A DNA stretch of 46,989 bases from Streptomyces hygroscopicus subsp. hygroscopicus (GCF_001553455.1 NZ_BBOX01000027.1:1-46989); one strand, 5' to 3'. Counted from the first letter of the stretch, positions 26,301 to 34,124 are shown. A program made the numbers and translations. The notes: generated from the sequence alone by a model not told the origin.

Positions 26301-26826
26301 GGTCCTGCTGAACGAGGACGGCAGCGAGCGGACCCGCTTCACCTTCCCGCGTCAGCGCCGCGGCCGCCGGCTGTGCCTGGCCGACTTCTTCCGGCCCGAG
26401 GAGTCCGGTGAGACCGATGTGGTCGGGCTGCAGGTGGTGACCGTCGGCTCGAAGATCGGCGAGGCCACCGCCGAGCTGTTCGCCTCCGACTCCTACCGCG
26501 ACTACCTGGAGCTGCACGGGCTGTCCGTCCAGCTGGCGGAGGCGCTGGCCGAGTACTGGCACGCCCGGGTCCGCGCCGAGCTGGGCTTCTCCGGGGAGGA
26601 CCCGGGGCGGATGGAGGACATGTTCGCGCTGAAGTACCGGGGCGCGCGGTTCTCGCTGGGCTACGGCGCCTGCCCCGACCTGGAGGACCGGGCGAAGATC
26701 GCCGACCTGCTGGAACCCGAGCGGATCGGGGTGAAGCTCTCGGAGGAGTTCCAGCTCCACCCCGAGCAGTCCACGGACGCCATCGTGATCCACCATCCGG
26801 AGGCGAAGTACTTCAACGCCCGCTAG
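23320..26826 (+). CDS. metH: Cobalamin-dependent methionine synthase
   Basis: 1168-residue MetH transfers methyl from methyltetrahydrofolate to homocysteine through cobalamin. All modules are present in order: homocysteine domain (VVADGAMGTMLQA; zinc ligands in GLNCATG near residue 235 and GGCCGTTP near 300), pterin domain (SNISFGLNPAAR), cobalamin-binding helical cap and Rossmann domain (DVHDIGKNLV with axial His near residue 745), and the AdoMet activation domain (RFSLGYGACPDLEDR). The ATG at 23320 has AGGGAG 6-7 nt upstream; an upstream ATG at 23233 would add 29 residues without homology. A -10-like TACCCT is at 23248-23253. I saw no convincing cobalamin riboswitch in the leader. Confidence 0.96.
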   Translation: MASHTPTPTSAARAEALREALATRVVVADGAMGTMLQAQEPSLDDFQQLEGCNEILNITRPDIVRSVHEAYYAAGVDCVETNTFGANHAALGEYDISHRVHELSEAGARIAREVADEFAADGRQRWVLGSMGPGTKLPTLGHAPYTTLRDAYQANAEGMITGGADALLVETTQDLLQTKAAVLGARRALDATGADLPVICSVTVETTGTMLLGSEIGAALTALEPLGIDMIGLNCATGPAEMSEHLRYLARHSRIPLSCMPNAGLPVLGKDGAHYPLTPGELADAQETFVREYGLSLVGGCCGTTPEHLRQVVERVRRLTPAERAPRPEPGAASLYQTVPFRQDTSYLAIGERTNANGSRKFREAMLEGRWDDCVEMARDQIREGAHLLDLCVDYVGRDGVADMEELAGRFATASTLPIVLDSTEVDVIRAGLEKLGGRAVINSVNYEDGDGPESRFAKVTRLAQEHGAALIALTIDEEGQARTPEKKVEIAERLIADLTGNWGIREEDILIDCLTFTICTGQEESRKDGIATIEAIRELKRRHPDVQTTLGLSNISFGLNPAARIVLNSVFLDECVKAGLDSAIVHASKILPIARFDEEQVTAALDLIYDRRSEGYDPLQELMRLFEGATATSLRAGKAEELAALPLDERLKRRIIDGERNGLEADLDEALQERPALDIVNETLLDGMKVVGELFGSGQMQLPFVLQSAEVMKTAVAHLEPHMEKSDDEGKGTIVLATVRGDVHDIGKNLVDIILSNNGYNVVNLGIKQPVSAILEAAEEHRADVIGMSGLLVKSTVIMKENLEELNQRKLAARYPVILGGAALTRAYVEQDLHEIYEGEVRYARDAFEGLRLMDALIAVKRGVPGATLPELRQRRVPQRAAQVREPEPEEGPARSDVATDNPVPTPPFWGTRVVKGIQQADYASWLDEGALFKGQWGLKQSRTGEGPGYEELVEREGRPRLRGWLDRLHTENLLEAAVVYGYFPCVSKGDDLVLLNEDGSERTRFTFPRQRRGRRLCLADFFRPEESGETDVVGLQVVTVGSKIGEATAELFASDSYRDYLELHGLSVQLAEALAEYWHARVRAELGFSGEDPGRMEDMFALKYRGARFSLGYGACPDLEDRAKIADLLEPERIGVKLSEEFQLHPEQSTDAIVIHHPEAKYFNAR

Positions 26827-26903
26827 GACGGCCGTACCGGGCCGCCTTGCGGCGGTCATGAGGCGCGGCGGCACGGTGCGACGTAGACTGGTCGATCCGG
26901 TAG

Positions 26904-26942
26904 AGGCCGGTCGCCTTCCCGTCAGCGGAAGGGGGCCGGCCT
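26904..26942 (+). other. Hairpin between metH and the HAD gene
   Basis: AGGCCGG and CCGGCCT enclose a 3x3 internal loop and a second stem CCTTCC/GGAAGG with a CGTCAGC loop. A -10-like TAGACT (26884-26889) lies just upstream, so the hairpin may be in the HAD mRNA leader. It could instead terminate metH transcripts. Confidence 0.55.
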
Positions 26943-26969
26943 TCGTGCCCCTTATCCGGAGGTGTTTGG

Positions 26970-27671
26970 ATGACCAGCAGCATCCCCGCCGTCGACACCC
27001 GTACGGCCGAAGGCTCGGCTCTGCAAGCCGTTCTCCTCGACATGGACGGCACCTTGGTCGACACCGAGGGCATCTGGTGGGACGCGGAGGTCGCCATCTT
27101 CGCCGAGCTCGGCCACGCGCTCGTCGAGGAGTACCGCCACGTCGTCGTCGGCGGCCCGATGTCGCGCAGCGCCCAGTTCCTGATCGAGGCCACCGGCGCC
27201 GACATCGCCCTCGCCGAGCTCACCGGCCTGCTCAACAGCCGCTTCACCGAACTGCTCGACGGCACCGTGCCGATGCTGCCCGGCGCCCGCCGGCTGCTCA
27301 CCGAGCTGGCCGCGCACGGCGTGCCCACCGCCCTGGTCTCCGCCTCCCACCGGCGCGTGATGGACCGGATCCTGCGCTCGCTCGGCCCGGAGCACTTCAC
27401 CCTGACGGTCGCGGGCGACGAGATCGAGCGGACCAAACCGCATCCGGACCCGTATCTGTTCGCCGCGGCCCAGCTGGCCGCCGATCCGGGGCGGTGCGTG
27501 GTCATCGAGGACACCGCCACGGGTGTGCGGGCCGGGGAGGCGGCCGGGTGCCGGGTGGTCGCGGTGCCGTCCGTGGTGCCGATCGAGCCTGCGGCGGGAC
27601 GTACGGTCGTCGGTTCGCTCGAAGAAGTCGATCTCCCTTTTCTGCGTACTCTGGTCACTGCAATGCACTGA
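26970..27671 (+). CDS. HAD-superfamily phosphatase, subfamily IA
   Basis: 233-residue haloacid-dehalogenase-type hydrolase, probably acting on a small phosphorylated metabolite. Motif I DMDGTLVDTE (nucleophile Asp), motif II ALVSASHR, motif III Lys in ERTKPHPDPY and motif IV VIEDTATGVRAG are all present, with an alpha-helical cap between motifs I and II. The ATG at 26970 has CGGAGG 8 nt upstream. It is on the same strand as metH, 143 bp away, with an intervening hairpin. Beta-phosphoglucomutase-like or phosphoglycolate phosphatase-like activity is possible; the substrate cannot be assigned. Confidence 0.9.
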   Translation: MTSSIPAVDTRTAEGSALQAVLLDMDGTLVDTEGIWWDAEVAIFAELGHALVEEYRHVVVGGPMSRSAQFLIEATGADIALAELTGLLNSRFTELLDGTVPMLPGARRLLTELAAHGVPTALVSASHRRVMDRILRSLGPEHFTLTVAGDEIERTKPHPDPYLFAAAQLAADPGRCVVIEDTATGVRAGEAAGCRVVAVPSVVPIEPAAGRTVVGSLEEVDLPFLRTLVTAMH

Positions 27672-28007
27672 ACGCGCACCGAGCGTATTTCTGCACATTG
27701 CAAACTGAATAGTGCGCGTTTATTTTCACGTTCTGTTGGCGACACCGGAACGTGATGTTTGTCACTGCATATGCCGTGGACGAGTGCGGCGGATGCGTGT
27801 CCCGTGCCCCGTCTGGGCGATTTGGGTGAGCCCATGTGTCCGGATTGGTGGCATGCCATACGAATCGCGACGGCGTCCGGATATCGGGCGAGGGGCGCTC
27901 GTTATCCGGGCGTGATATCGCCTCAACTTCGTTGTGTCTGAGCATCACTGGCACCGCGGACTAATCTCGTCGCGAGTAGCTGATCGATGGCAGGGAGACT
28001 CCCGACA
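27672..28007. other. 336-bp intergenic region, relatively AT-rich, with inverted repeats
   Basis: No gene is evident. It holds three perfect inverted repeats: ACGCGCAC (27672-27679) with GTGCGCGT (27712-27719), CACGTTC (27727-27733) with GAACGTG (27748-27754), and a short GTGA/TCAC pair next to it. The base composition is lower in GC than its surroundings, as expected for a regulatory region. It should contain the promoter of the substrate-binding protein gene and possibly the HAD terminator. Confidence 0.6.
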
Positions 28008-29606
28008 ATGACGCGCAAGTCGCTGGTGCTGCCGGCCGTGGCCGGCCTCCTCATCTCCACGCTCGCCGCGTGCGGTGGTACCGACGGCTCGGGCTCGGAC
28101 GGCAAGACGATCGTCCTGGGCAGCACGGACCGCATAGAGGCGTCGAAGGTGGCGCCCGCGCCGCTGGACCCCGCCCTGGCATACGACTTCGCCTCCTGGA
28201 GCGTGCTCCACAACACCTTCCAGACGCTGATGAGACTGCCCCGCTCGGGAACCGAGCCGATACCCGACGCGGCGGAGAAGTGCGGCTTCCAGGACAGACG
28301 GAGCGAGCAGTACCGCTGCACCCTGCGCAGCGGGCTGAAGTTCTCCAACGGCCACGATCTGACCTCCGAGGACGTCAAGTTCTCCCTGGACCGGGTGCTG
28401 CGCATCGACGACCCCAACGGCACCAAGTCCCTGCTGTCCAACGTGGACAAGATCGAAACCCCCAGCGACCGCGACATCGTCATCCACCTCTCCCAGCCGG
28501 ACGCGACCTTCCCGTCCAAGCTCACCACCCCGGCCGCCGCGATCCTGGACAGCGAGGTCTACAAGCCCGACGCGCTGCGCAAGGGCTTCGAGATGACGGG
28601 CTCGGGGCCGTACAGCGCCAAGACCGAGGTGCGCGACAACCGGCTGGTGAAGGTGGTCTTCACCAAGAACCCCCACTACAAGGGCGATGTGAAGCCGAAG
28701 TCCGACAAGGCGGAGATGCGTTTCTACGAATCCGCCTCGGCCATGGAACAGGCGCTGGCCAAGGGCGACATCGACGTGGTCCACCGCGGCTTCTCGCCCG
28801 ACCAGATCGACAAGCTCAACAAGGGCGAGGTCGAGGGCGTCCGCCTCTTCGAGTCCTCCGGCCAGGGCATCCGCTACCTGGTCTTCAACACCACCAATCC
28901 GACGGTCAAGGACAAGGCGGTCCGGCAGGCCATCGCCCGTGTCGTGGACCGCCAGGCGCTGGTGCGCGATGTGTACAAGCGGACCGCCGAGCCCCTCTAC
29001 TCGTTGATCCCCACGAGCATCCCCTCGCACATCAACTCGTTCCACAACGAGTACGGCGACCCGGACCCCGCCGCCGCCCGGAGCGTGCTGCGCGACGCGG
29101 GCATCAGCACCCCGGTGAAGCTGACGCTGACCTACACCACCGACCACTACGGCCCCGAGACGGCCGCGGAGTTCAAGGAGCTGCGCAAGCAGCTCAACGC
29201 CAGCGGACTCTTCTCCGTCACGATCAAGGGCTACCCGTGGCGGGAGTTCCGCCCCGCGCTCATCAAGCGCCAGTACTCCGCCTCCGGGATGGGCTGGTTC
29301 CCCGACTTCCCGGACCCCGACAGCTACACCGCCCCGTTCCTCACCAAGGACAACTGGCTCAACTCGCCCTACCGCAACAGCACCGTCCAGGACGAGCTGA
29401 TCCCCAAGACCCGGCAGGAGGCCCAGCGCAGCCTCGCCGAGAAGGACTTCCAGTCCATCCAGAACGCCGTCGCCGGCGATGTGCCCTATCTGCCGCTGTG
29501 GCAGGGCAACACCTACGTGGCCGCCCGCGGGAACGTCACCGGCGCCGAGTACGCCTTCGACTCCTCGACCATGCTCCAGCTGTGGGAGCTCGGCAAGAGC
29601 GACTGA
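28008..29606 (+). CDS. Orphan family-5 solute-binding lipoprotein
   Basis: 532-residue extracytoplasmic binding protein of the SBP_bac_5 (dipeptide/oligopeptide) family. The signal peptide ends in lipobox LAAC with Cys22. Family features follow: CTLRSGLKFSNGHDLTSEDVKFSLDRVL, GSGPYSAKTEVRDN, RQAIARVVDRQALVRDVY and, near the end, GWFPDFPDPDSYTAPF. No permease or ATPase gene lies next to it, so it must use a distant transporter or act as a sensor. I chose the ATG at 28008, which directly precedes the basic TRKS of the signal peptide; an ATG 21 bp upstream (27987) is possible. GGGAG lies 10 nt before the chosen start. Confidence 0.9.
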   Translation: MTRKSLVLPAVAGLLISTLAACGGTDGSGSDGKTIVLGSTDRIEASKVAPAPLDPALAYDFASWSVLHNTFQTLMRLPRSGTEPIPDAAEKCGFQDRRSEQYRCTLRSGLKFSNGHDLTSEDVKFSLDRVLRIDDPNGTKSLLSNVDKIETPSDRDIVIHLSQPDATFPSKLTTPAAAILDSEVYKPDALRKGFEMTGSGPYSAKTEVRDNRLVKVVFTKNPHYKGDVKPKSDKAEMRFYESASAMEQALAKGDIDVVHRGFSPDQIDKLNKGEVEGVRLFESSGQGIRYLVFNTTNPTVKDKAVRQAIARVVDRQALVRDVYKRTAEPLYSLIPTSIPSHINSFHNEYGDPDPAAARSVLRDAGISTPVKLTLTYTTDHYGPETAAEFKELRKQLNASGLFSVTIKGYPWREFRPALIKRQYSASGMGWFPDFPDPDSYTAPFLTKDNWLNSPYRNSTVQDELIPKTRQEAQRSLAEKDFQSIQNAVAGDVPYLPLWQGNTYVAARGNVTGAEYAFDSSTMLQLWELGKSD

Positions 29607-29647
29607 CGGCGGCGTACGGCGCCGCGGTGGCAGGACATGCGCTGGGC

Positions 29648-29677
29648 GGTGGCCCGGAACGACAGCTCCGGGCCACC
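29648..29677 (+). terminator. Hairpin terminator after the orphan binding protein gene
   Basis: A perfect 10-bp stem, GGTGGCCCGG and CCGGGCCACC, with a 10-nt loop, lies 41 bp downstream of the stop and between convergent genes. A two-copy direct repeat (GTCCGG..GGGTACGG.GGTCCGC) follows at about 29769-29811. Confidence 0.75.
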
Positions 29678-29817
29678 GGTGGACGCCGGTCGGCCGGCTC
29701 CTCGACGGTCTTCCGCTCCGGGGAGACCGGCCACACGCCCGCGGGCCGGCCGCCGACTGTCCGGCCGGGTACGGCGGTCCGCGCCTGTCCGGGTACGGTG
29801 GTCCGCCCCCGGTGGCG

Positions 29818-30489
29818 CTACTGCGCGCCGGGGCGGACCAGCCCGCTCTCGTACGCGTAGACGGCGGCCTGGACCCGGTCGCGCAGCCCCAGCTTGGTCA
29901 GCACATGGCCCACATGCGTCTTGACCGTGGTCTCGCTGACGAACAGATCCGCGGCGATCTCCGCGTTGGACAGCCCCCGGGCCACCAGCTTCAGCACCTC
30001 GACCTCACGCTCGGTCAGCGTGTGCAGGGTGTCCGGCACCGGCTCCTCGCCCGACGGCAGATGCCCGGCGTACTTGTCGAGCAGCCTGCGGGTGATACTG
30101 GGCGCCAGCATCGCCTCACCCGCCGCCACCACGCGGATGGCCTGCACCAGCTCGGTGGCCGGCGCGTCCTTCAGCAGAAACCCGCTGGCCCCGGCGCGCA
30201 GCGCCTCCACCACGTACTCGTCCAGGTCGAAGGTGGTCAGCACCAGCACCTTGGCCGGGCCGTCCCGCCCCGGACCGGTGATCTGACGGGTCGCCTCCAC
30301 GCCGTCCATCCGCGGCATGCGGATGTCCATCAGGACCACATCGGGCTGCAGCGCCCGCACCTGGTCGAGTGCCTGCAGACCGTCCCCCGCCTCGCCGACG
30401 ACCGCCAGATCCTGCTCCGCCTCCAGGATCATCCGGAAGCCGGTGCGCAGCAGCGGTTGGTCGTCGACCAGTAGGACACGGATCGCCAC
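29818..30489 (-). CDS. NarL/FixJ-type response regulator (orphan)
   Basis: 223-residue two-component response regulator. The receiver domain has the acidic pair in LLVDDQPLLR, the phospho-accepting Asp in VVLMDIRMPRMDG, Thr in LVLTTFD and Lys in FLLKDAP. The C-terminal LuxR-type helix-turn-helix is TEREVEVLKLVARGLSNAEIAADLFVSETTVKTHV. The GTG at 30489 has AAGGAG 6 nt upstream and starts IRVLLVDDQ; a longer frame from 30534 lacks homology. No histidine kinase gene adjoins it in this window, so its partner lies elsewhere. It is convergent with the orphan binding protein gene. Confidence 0.93.
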   Translation of the reverse strand: MAIRVLLVDDQPLLRTGFRMILEAEQDLAVVGEAGDGLQALDQVRALQPDVVLMDIRMPRMDGVEATRQITGPGRDGPAKVLVLTTFDLDEYVVEALRAGASGFLLKDAPATELVQAIRVVAAGEAMLAPSITRRLLDKYAGHLPSGEEPVPDTLHTLTEREVEVLKLVARGLSNAEIAADLFVSETTVKTHVGHVLTKLGLRDRVQAAVYAYESGLVRPGAQ

Positions 30490-30526
30490 GGGGATCTCCT
30501 TCGCTAGACCGCGTCCATTCTGCCCG

Positions 30527-30661
30527 CCCGTCACCCACCACCACCCTCAGGGGGCGCTGCGCGACGCTCTCCTTCGCCCGTCGCCCACCGCCACCCTCAG
30601 GGGGCGCTGCGCGACGCTCTTCTGTGCCCGTCCGCCCACCACAGCCCTCAGGGGGCGCCGG
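30527..30661. repeat. 50-bp tandem repeat, nearly 3 copies
   Basis: CCCTCAGGGGGCGC landmarks at about 30545, 30595 and 30646 define a 50-51-bp period. The first two units share GCTGCGCGACGCTCT and CGCCCGTC blocks almost perfectly. It fills the space between the response regulator upstream region and the stop of the RecB-like gene. Confidence 0.85.
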
Positions 30662-30667
30662 GCGGCC

Positions 30668-31555
30668 TCAATTCCCGGGTGCGGCGACCGCCAGTGGATA
30701 CGGCGGTGGCGTACCGCCGAATTCCGGACAGTGTGCCTGGTGGTCGCACCAGCCGCAGAGCCTGGTCTGCCGCGGGACGAAGGCGCCGGTCTCCGTGGCC
30801 AGCCGGATCGCCTCCCACAGGGCCAGCACCTTGCGCTCCACGGCCCGCAGATCCCGCTCGTCCGGGTCGTACGTCAGCACATCGCCGCTGCCCAGATAGA
30901 CCAGCTGGAGCCGCCGCGGGATCACCCCGCGCAGCCGCCACAGCACCAGGGCGTAGAACTTCATCTGGAACAGGGCCTCGCCCGCGTACTGCGGGGCAGG
31001 GGCCTTACCTGTCTTGTAGTCCACGATCCGTACATCACCTGTCGGAGCGATGTCGATCCGGTCGATGATCCCGCGCAGCGTCAGCCCGGATTCGAGCTCC
31101 GCCTCCACGAACAGCTCCCGCTCCGCGGGCTCCAGCCGGGTCGGATCCTCCAGCGAGAACCACTGCTCCACCAGCGTCTGAGCCCCCGCCAGCCACTCCG
31201 CCAGCCGCTCCGGCGCCGCGGCGCCGCCCTCCTCCTGGAACAGCTCCGCCAGCTCCGGCCTGGCCGCCAGCAGCCGCTCCCACTCGTCCGGCACCATCGC
31301 CCTGGCCCGCGGCGCGGTGCGCTCGGCGGCCGGCGCGTCGAAGAGCCGCTCCAGCACCGCGTGGACCACCGTGCCGCGGGTGGCCGCCGGGCTGGGCTTC
31401 TCCGGCAGTTTGTCGATCACTCGGAAGCGGTAGAGCAACGGGCACCGCATGAAATCGGCCGCCCGTGACGGCGACAGCGAGGCGGCGCGGCCGGACGTGC
31501 GGGCTCCGTCCGCCGATTCGGCCTTCCCGGTGGTGGTTCCCGTGGTGGTTCCCAT
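30668..31555 (-). CDS. RecB-family exonuclease-like protein with Fe-S cysteines (PD-(D/E)XK)
   Basis: 295-residue nuclease of the RecB/Cas4-like PD-(D/E)XK superfamily. SLSPSRAADFMRCPLLYRFRVIDKLP marks the N-terminal conserved region with one cysteine. The active site is seen as GIIDRIDI and VRIVDYKTGKAP (Asp and the Asp-Tyr-Lys core). The C-terminal CGWCDHQAHCPE supplies three more cysteines, matching a four-Cys 4Fe-4S cluster as in AddB/Cas4. There is no CRISPR or helicase gene nearby. I chose the ATG at 31555, 7 nt after a -10-like TAGGGT on the minus strand; longer in-frame starts cross the promoter. Its M. tuberculosis equivalent, as I recall, also sits next to the m1A methyltransferase gene. 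Confidence 0.88.
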   Translation of the reverse strand: MGTTTGTTTGKAESADGARTSGRAASLSPSRAADFMRCPLLYRFRVIDKLPEKPSPAATRGTVVHAVLERLFDAPAAERTAPRARAMVPDEWERLLAARPELAELFQEEGGAAAPERLAEWLAGAQTLVEQWFSLEDPTRLEPAERELFVEAELESGLTLRGIIDRIDIAPTGDVRIVDYKTGKAPAPQYAGEALFQMKFYALVLWRLRGVIPRRLQLVYLGSGDVLTYDPDERDLRAVERKVLALWEAIRLATETGAFVPRQTRLCGWCDHQAHCPEFGGTPPPYPLAVAAPGN

Positions 31556-31562
31556 GGCGAAG

Positions 31563-31568
31563 ACCCTA
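31563..31568 (-). promoter_or_regulatory. -10 hexamer TAGGGT of a probable leaderless promoter
   Basis: On the minus strand TAGGGT is followed by 7 nt (CTTCGCC) and the ATG of the RecB-like gene. No ribosome site is present. Confidence 0.5.
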
Positions 31569-31683
31569 CGACCCGCCACCGACAGCCGGACGCATACCAT
31601 CGACGTCCGAGCCCCTCGCACTGCATGATCGTGGGGACCGTACCAAAAAAGGGGTGCGACCGAGCATCCGACGAGGGGACACC

Positions 31684-32937
31684 GTGGACAACAGCGGGCA
31701 GCGGCAGTCCGACAACGGGGAATCGGACCGCGCGACCGAGCCCGAGGGCGGTAAGCAACAGCCGCGCCCGCGCGAGGCGGGCGGCGGCTTCCTCATGGGC
31801 CGGCCATTCGGCGTGCCCGTCTACGTCTCGCCCAGCTGGTTCCTGGTCGCCGCCCTCATCACCTGGGTCTTCGGCGGCCAGCTCGACCGGGTGCTGCCCG
31901 AGCTCGGTGCCGCGCGCTATCTGGTCTCGCTCTTCTTCGCGGTGGCCTTCTACGCCTCCGTCCTGGTGCACGAGCTGGCCCACACCGTGGCCGCGCTCCG
32001 CTTCAAGCTGCCGGTGCGCCGGATCCAGCTGCAGTTCTTCGGCGGGGTCTCGGAGATCGAGAAGGAGACCGAGACCCCCGGCCGGGAATTCGTGCTCGCC
32101 TTCGTCGGCCCGCTGCTCTCGCTGGTCCTCTCCGGCCTGTTCTACCTGGGCATGCTGTTCGTGGAGCCCGACACGGTGCCGGGGGTGCTGCTCGCCGGCC
32201 TGATGATCTCCAATCTGATCGTGGCCGCGTTCAACCTGCTGCCCGGGCTGCCGCTGGATGGCGGGCGGATGCTGCGCGCCGTCGTCTGGAAGCTCAGCGG
32301 CAAGCCCATGACCGGGACCGTCGCCGCCGCCTGGAGCGGCCGCGCGCTCGCCGTGGCGGTGCTCGTCGGGCTGCCGCTGCTCACCCAGGCGGGCGGGCTC
32401 GGCGAGGAGCCCCAGAGCTTCGGCAGCGTCGACTCGCTCACCGACGCCCTGCTGGCCGCCATACTCGCCGCGATCATCTGGACCGGCGCGGGCAACAGTC
32501 TGCGCATGGCCCGGCTGCGGGAGCGGCTGCCGGACCTGCGCGCCCGTACGCTCACCCGGCGCGCCGTCCCGGTGGCGGCCGACACCCCGCTCTCGGAGGC
32601 GCTGCGCCGGGCGAACGAGGCCGGGGCCCGCGCCCTGGTCGTGGTGGACGGCCACGGCACCCCGACCGCCGTGGTGCGCGAGGCGGCCATCGTGGGGATC
32701 CCCGAGCACCGCCGTCCCTGGGTCGCGGTCAGCGGGCTCGCCCAGGACCTGAAGGACGGTATGCGGGTCTCCGCCGAGCTCACCGGCGAGGATCTGCTGG
32801 ACACCCTGCGGGCCACCCCCGCCACCGAGTACCTGGTGGTCGAGGAGACGGGGGAGATCTACGGAGTGCTGTCCACGGCCGATGTCGAGCGCGCCTTCGT
32901 GGCGGCCATGGCCAGGACCCCCGCGCGCCCCTCCTGA
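31684..32937 (+). CDS. Site-2 protease family (M50) membrane metalloprotease with CBS domains
   Basis: 417-residue intramembrane zinc protease. Several membrane helices surround the zinc site: HELAH in the segment VLVHELAHTVAAL (about residue 97) and the third ligand in NLLPGLPLDGGRML. Two CBS-like regions follow in the cytosolic C-terminal half (DTPLSEALRRANEAGARALVVVD and ATEYLVVEETGEIYGVLSTADV). This SpoIVFB-like architecture often releases membrane-held factors and can respond to nucleotides through CBS; the substrate here is unknown. The start is the GTG at 31684 with GAGGGG 8 nt upstream. The N-terminal 35 residues are hydrophilic (Gln/Glu/Arg-rich). Confidence 0.9.
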   Translation: MDNSGQRQSDNGESDRATEPEGGKQQPRPREAGGGFLMGRPFGVPVYVSPSWFLVAALITWVFGGQLDRVLPELGAARYLVSLFFAVAFYASVLVHELAHTVAALRFKLPVRRIQLQFFGGVSEIEKETETPGREFVLAFVGPLLSLVLSGLFYLGMLFVEPDTVPGVLLAGLMISNLIVAAFNLLPGLPLDGGRMLRAVVWKLSGKPMTGTVAAAWSGRALAVAVLVGLPLLTQAGGLGEEPQSFGSVDSLTDALLAAILAAIIWTGAGNSLRMARLRERLPDLRARTLTRRAVPVAADTPLSEALRRANEAGARALVVVDGHGTPTAVVREAAIVGIPEHRRPWVAVSGLAQDLKDGMRVSAELTGEDLLDTLRATPATEYLVVEETGEIYGVLSTADVERAFVAAMARTPARPS

Positions 32938-32974
32938 GCCCCCGGGCGTGGTCCGGGCAGGGCGAGTCGCCCGG

Positions 32975-32980
32975 TAGGCT
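32975..32980 (+). promoter_or_regulatory. -10 hexamer TAGGCT of the probable leaderless trmI promoter
   Basis: TAGGCT is followed by GTTCAC and the ATG at 32987. A perfect small hairpin, GGGCGA-G-TCGCCC, lies just upstream (32960-32972) and may mark the end of the M50 protease transcript. Confidence 0.5.
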
Positions 32981-32986
32981 GTTCAC

Positions 32987-33964
32987 ATGTCCGAACCGAC
33001 CGGTGCCGCCCGCCGTCGCGGGCCCTTCCAGGTCGGGGACCAGGTCCAGCTCACCGACCCCAAGGGACGCCACTACACCTTCACGCTCGAGGCCGGGAAG
33101 AACTTCCACACCCACAAGGGATCCTTCCCCCATGACGAGCTGATCGGCGCCCCCGAGGGAACCGTCGTGCGTACCACGGGAAACGTCGCGTATCTCGCGC
33201 TGCGTCCCCTGCTCCCCGACTATGTTCTGTCCATGCCACGCGGTGCCGCCGTGGTCTACCCCAAGGACGCGGGGCAGATCCTGGCGATGGCCGACATCTT
33301 CCCCGGCGCACGTGTCGTCGAGGCGGGCGTCGGCTCCGGCTCGCTCTCCACCTTCCTGCTGCGGGCCATCGGCGACCAGGGCATGCTGCACTCCTACGAG
33401 CGCCGGGCCGACTTCGCCGAGATCGCCTCCCAGAACGTCGAGCGCTACTTCGGCGCCCCGCACCCCGCCTGGCGGCTCACCGTCGGCGACCTCCAGGACA
33501 ACCTCAGCGACACCGACGTGGACCGCGTGATCCTGGACATGCTCGCCCCCTGGGAGTGCCTGGAGCCGGTGTCCAAGGCGCTCGTCCCCGGCGGCATCCT
33601 GTGCGCGTACGTCGCCACCACCACCCAGCTCGCCCGCACCGTGGAGGCCATCCGCGAGCACGGCACCTTCAACGAGCCGTCGGCCTGGGAGACCATGGTG
33701 CGCACCTGGCACGTCGAGGGCCTGGCGGTACGGCCCGACCACCGCATGATCGGCCACACCGGCTTCCTGCTCACCGCCCGCCGGCTCGCGGACGGAGTGG
33801 AGCCACCGATGCGCCGCCGCAGGCCCGCCAAGGGGGCCTACGGCGAGGACTACGTGGGCTGGGGCACGGCCAAGGACGCCGCCAAGGACACCGGCGCGGC
33901 GGACGCCCCGGGAGGCGGCCAGGGCGCCTCCGGCGGCCGGCAGGCCCCCTCCGGCGACGCCTGA
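32987..33964 (+). CDS. trmI: tRNA (adenine-58-N1)-methyltransferase TrmI
   Basis: 325-residue AdoMet-dependent enzyme forming m1A58 in the T-loop of tRNA, normally as a tetramer. A small N-terminal domain (FQVGDQVQLTDPKGRHYTFTLEAG, HTHKGSFPHDELIGAPEG) is followed by a Rossmann methyltransferase with motif I VVEAGVGSGSLS and the family signature LDMLAPWECL. The end (after PMRRRRPAKGAYGEDYVGWG) is a low-complexity Ala/Gly/Asp tail. It appears leaderless: a -10 hexamer ends 6 nt before the ATG and there is no ribosome site. It stands beside the Pup-proteasome genes, an order also kept in mycobacteria. Confidence 0.95.
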   Translation: MSEPTGAARRRGPFQVGDQVQLTDPKGRHYTFTLEAGKNFHTHKGSFPHDELIGAPEGTVVRTTGNVAYLALRPLLPDYVLSMPRGAAVVYPKDAGQILAMADIFPGARVVEAGVGSGSLSTFLLRAIGDQGMLHSYERRADFAEIASQNVERYFGAPHPAWRLTVGDLQDNLSDTDVDRVILDMLAPWECLEPVSKALVPGGILCAYVATTTQLARTVEAIREHGTFNEPSAWETMVRTWHVEGLAVRPDHRMIGHTGFLLTARRLADGVEPPMRRRRPAKGAYGEDYVGWGTAKDAAKDTGAADAPGGGQGASGGRQAPSGDA

Positions 33965-34124
33965 CGGCCACCCGCGGCCACCCCCGCGGACACCGTTGCG
34001 GCACCCGCGCCGCAACGGCCCGGCGCGGTCGCCGAATTCCGCCGGAAGCGGTGGCCGCGCCCCTGCGGGATGTGGCACGATGCGGGACATCTCCCGCCCC
34101 AGCTCTTACCTGGAGTCGTCCCGC

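Noticed and set aside
22315..26874. A 1519-codon open frame on the minus strand running through all of metH into gylR.
   Set aside because: Only the last 255 codons (gylR) are real. The rest is a high-GC mirror of metH with His/Gly/Leu-rich composition and no family match.
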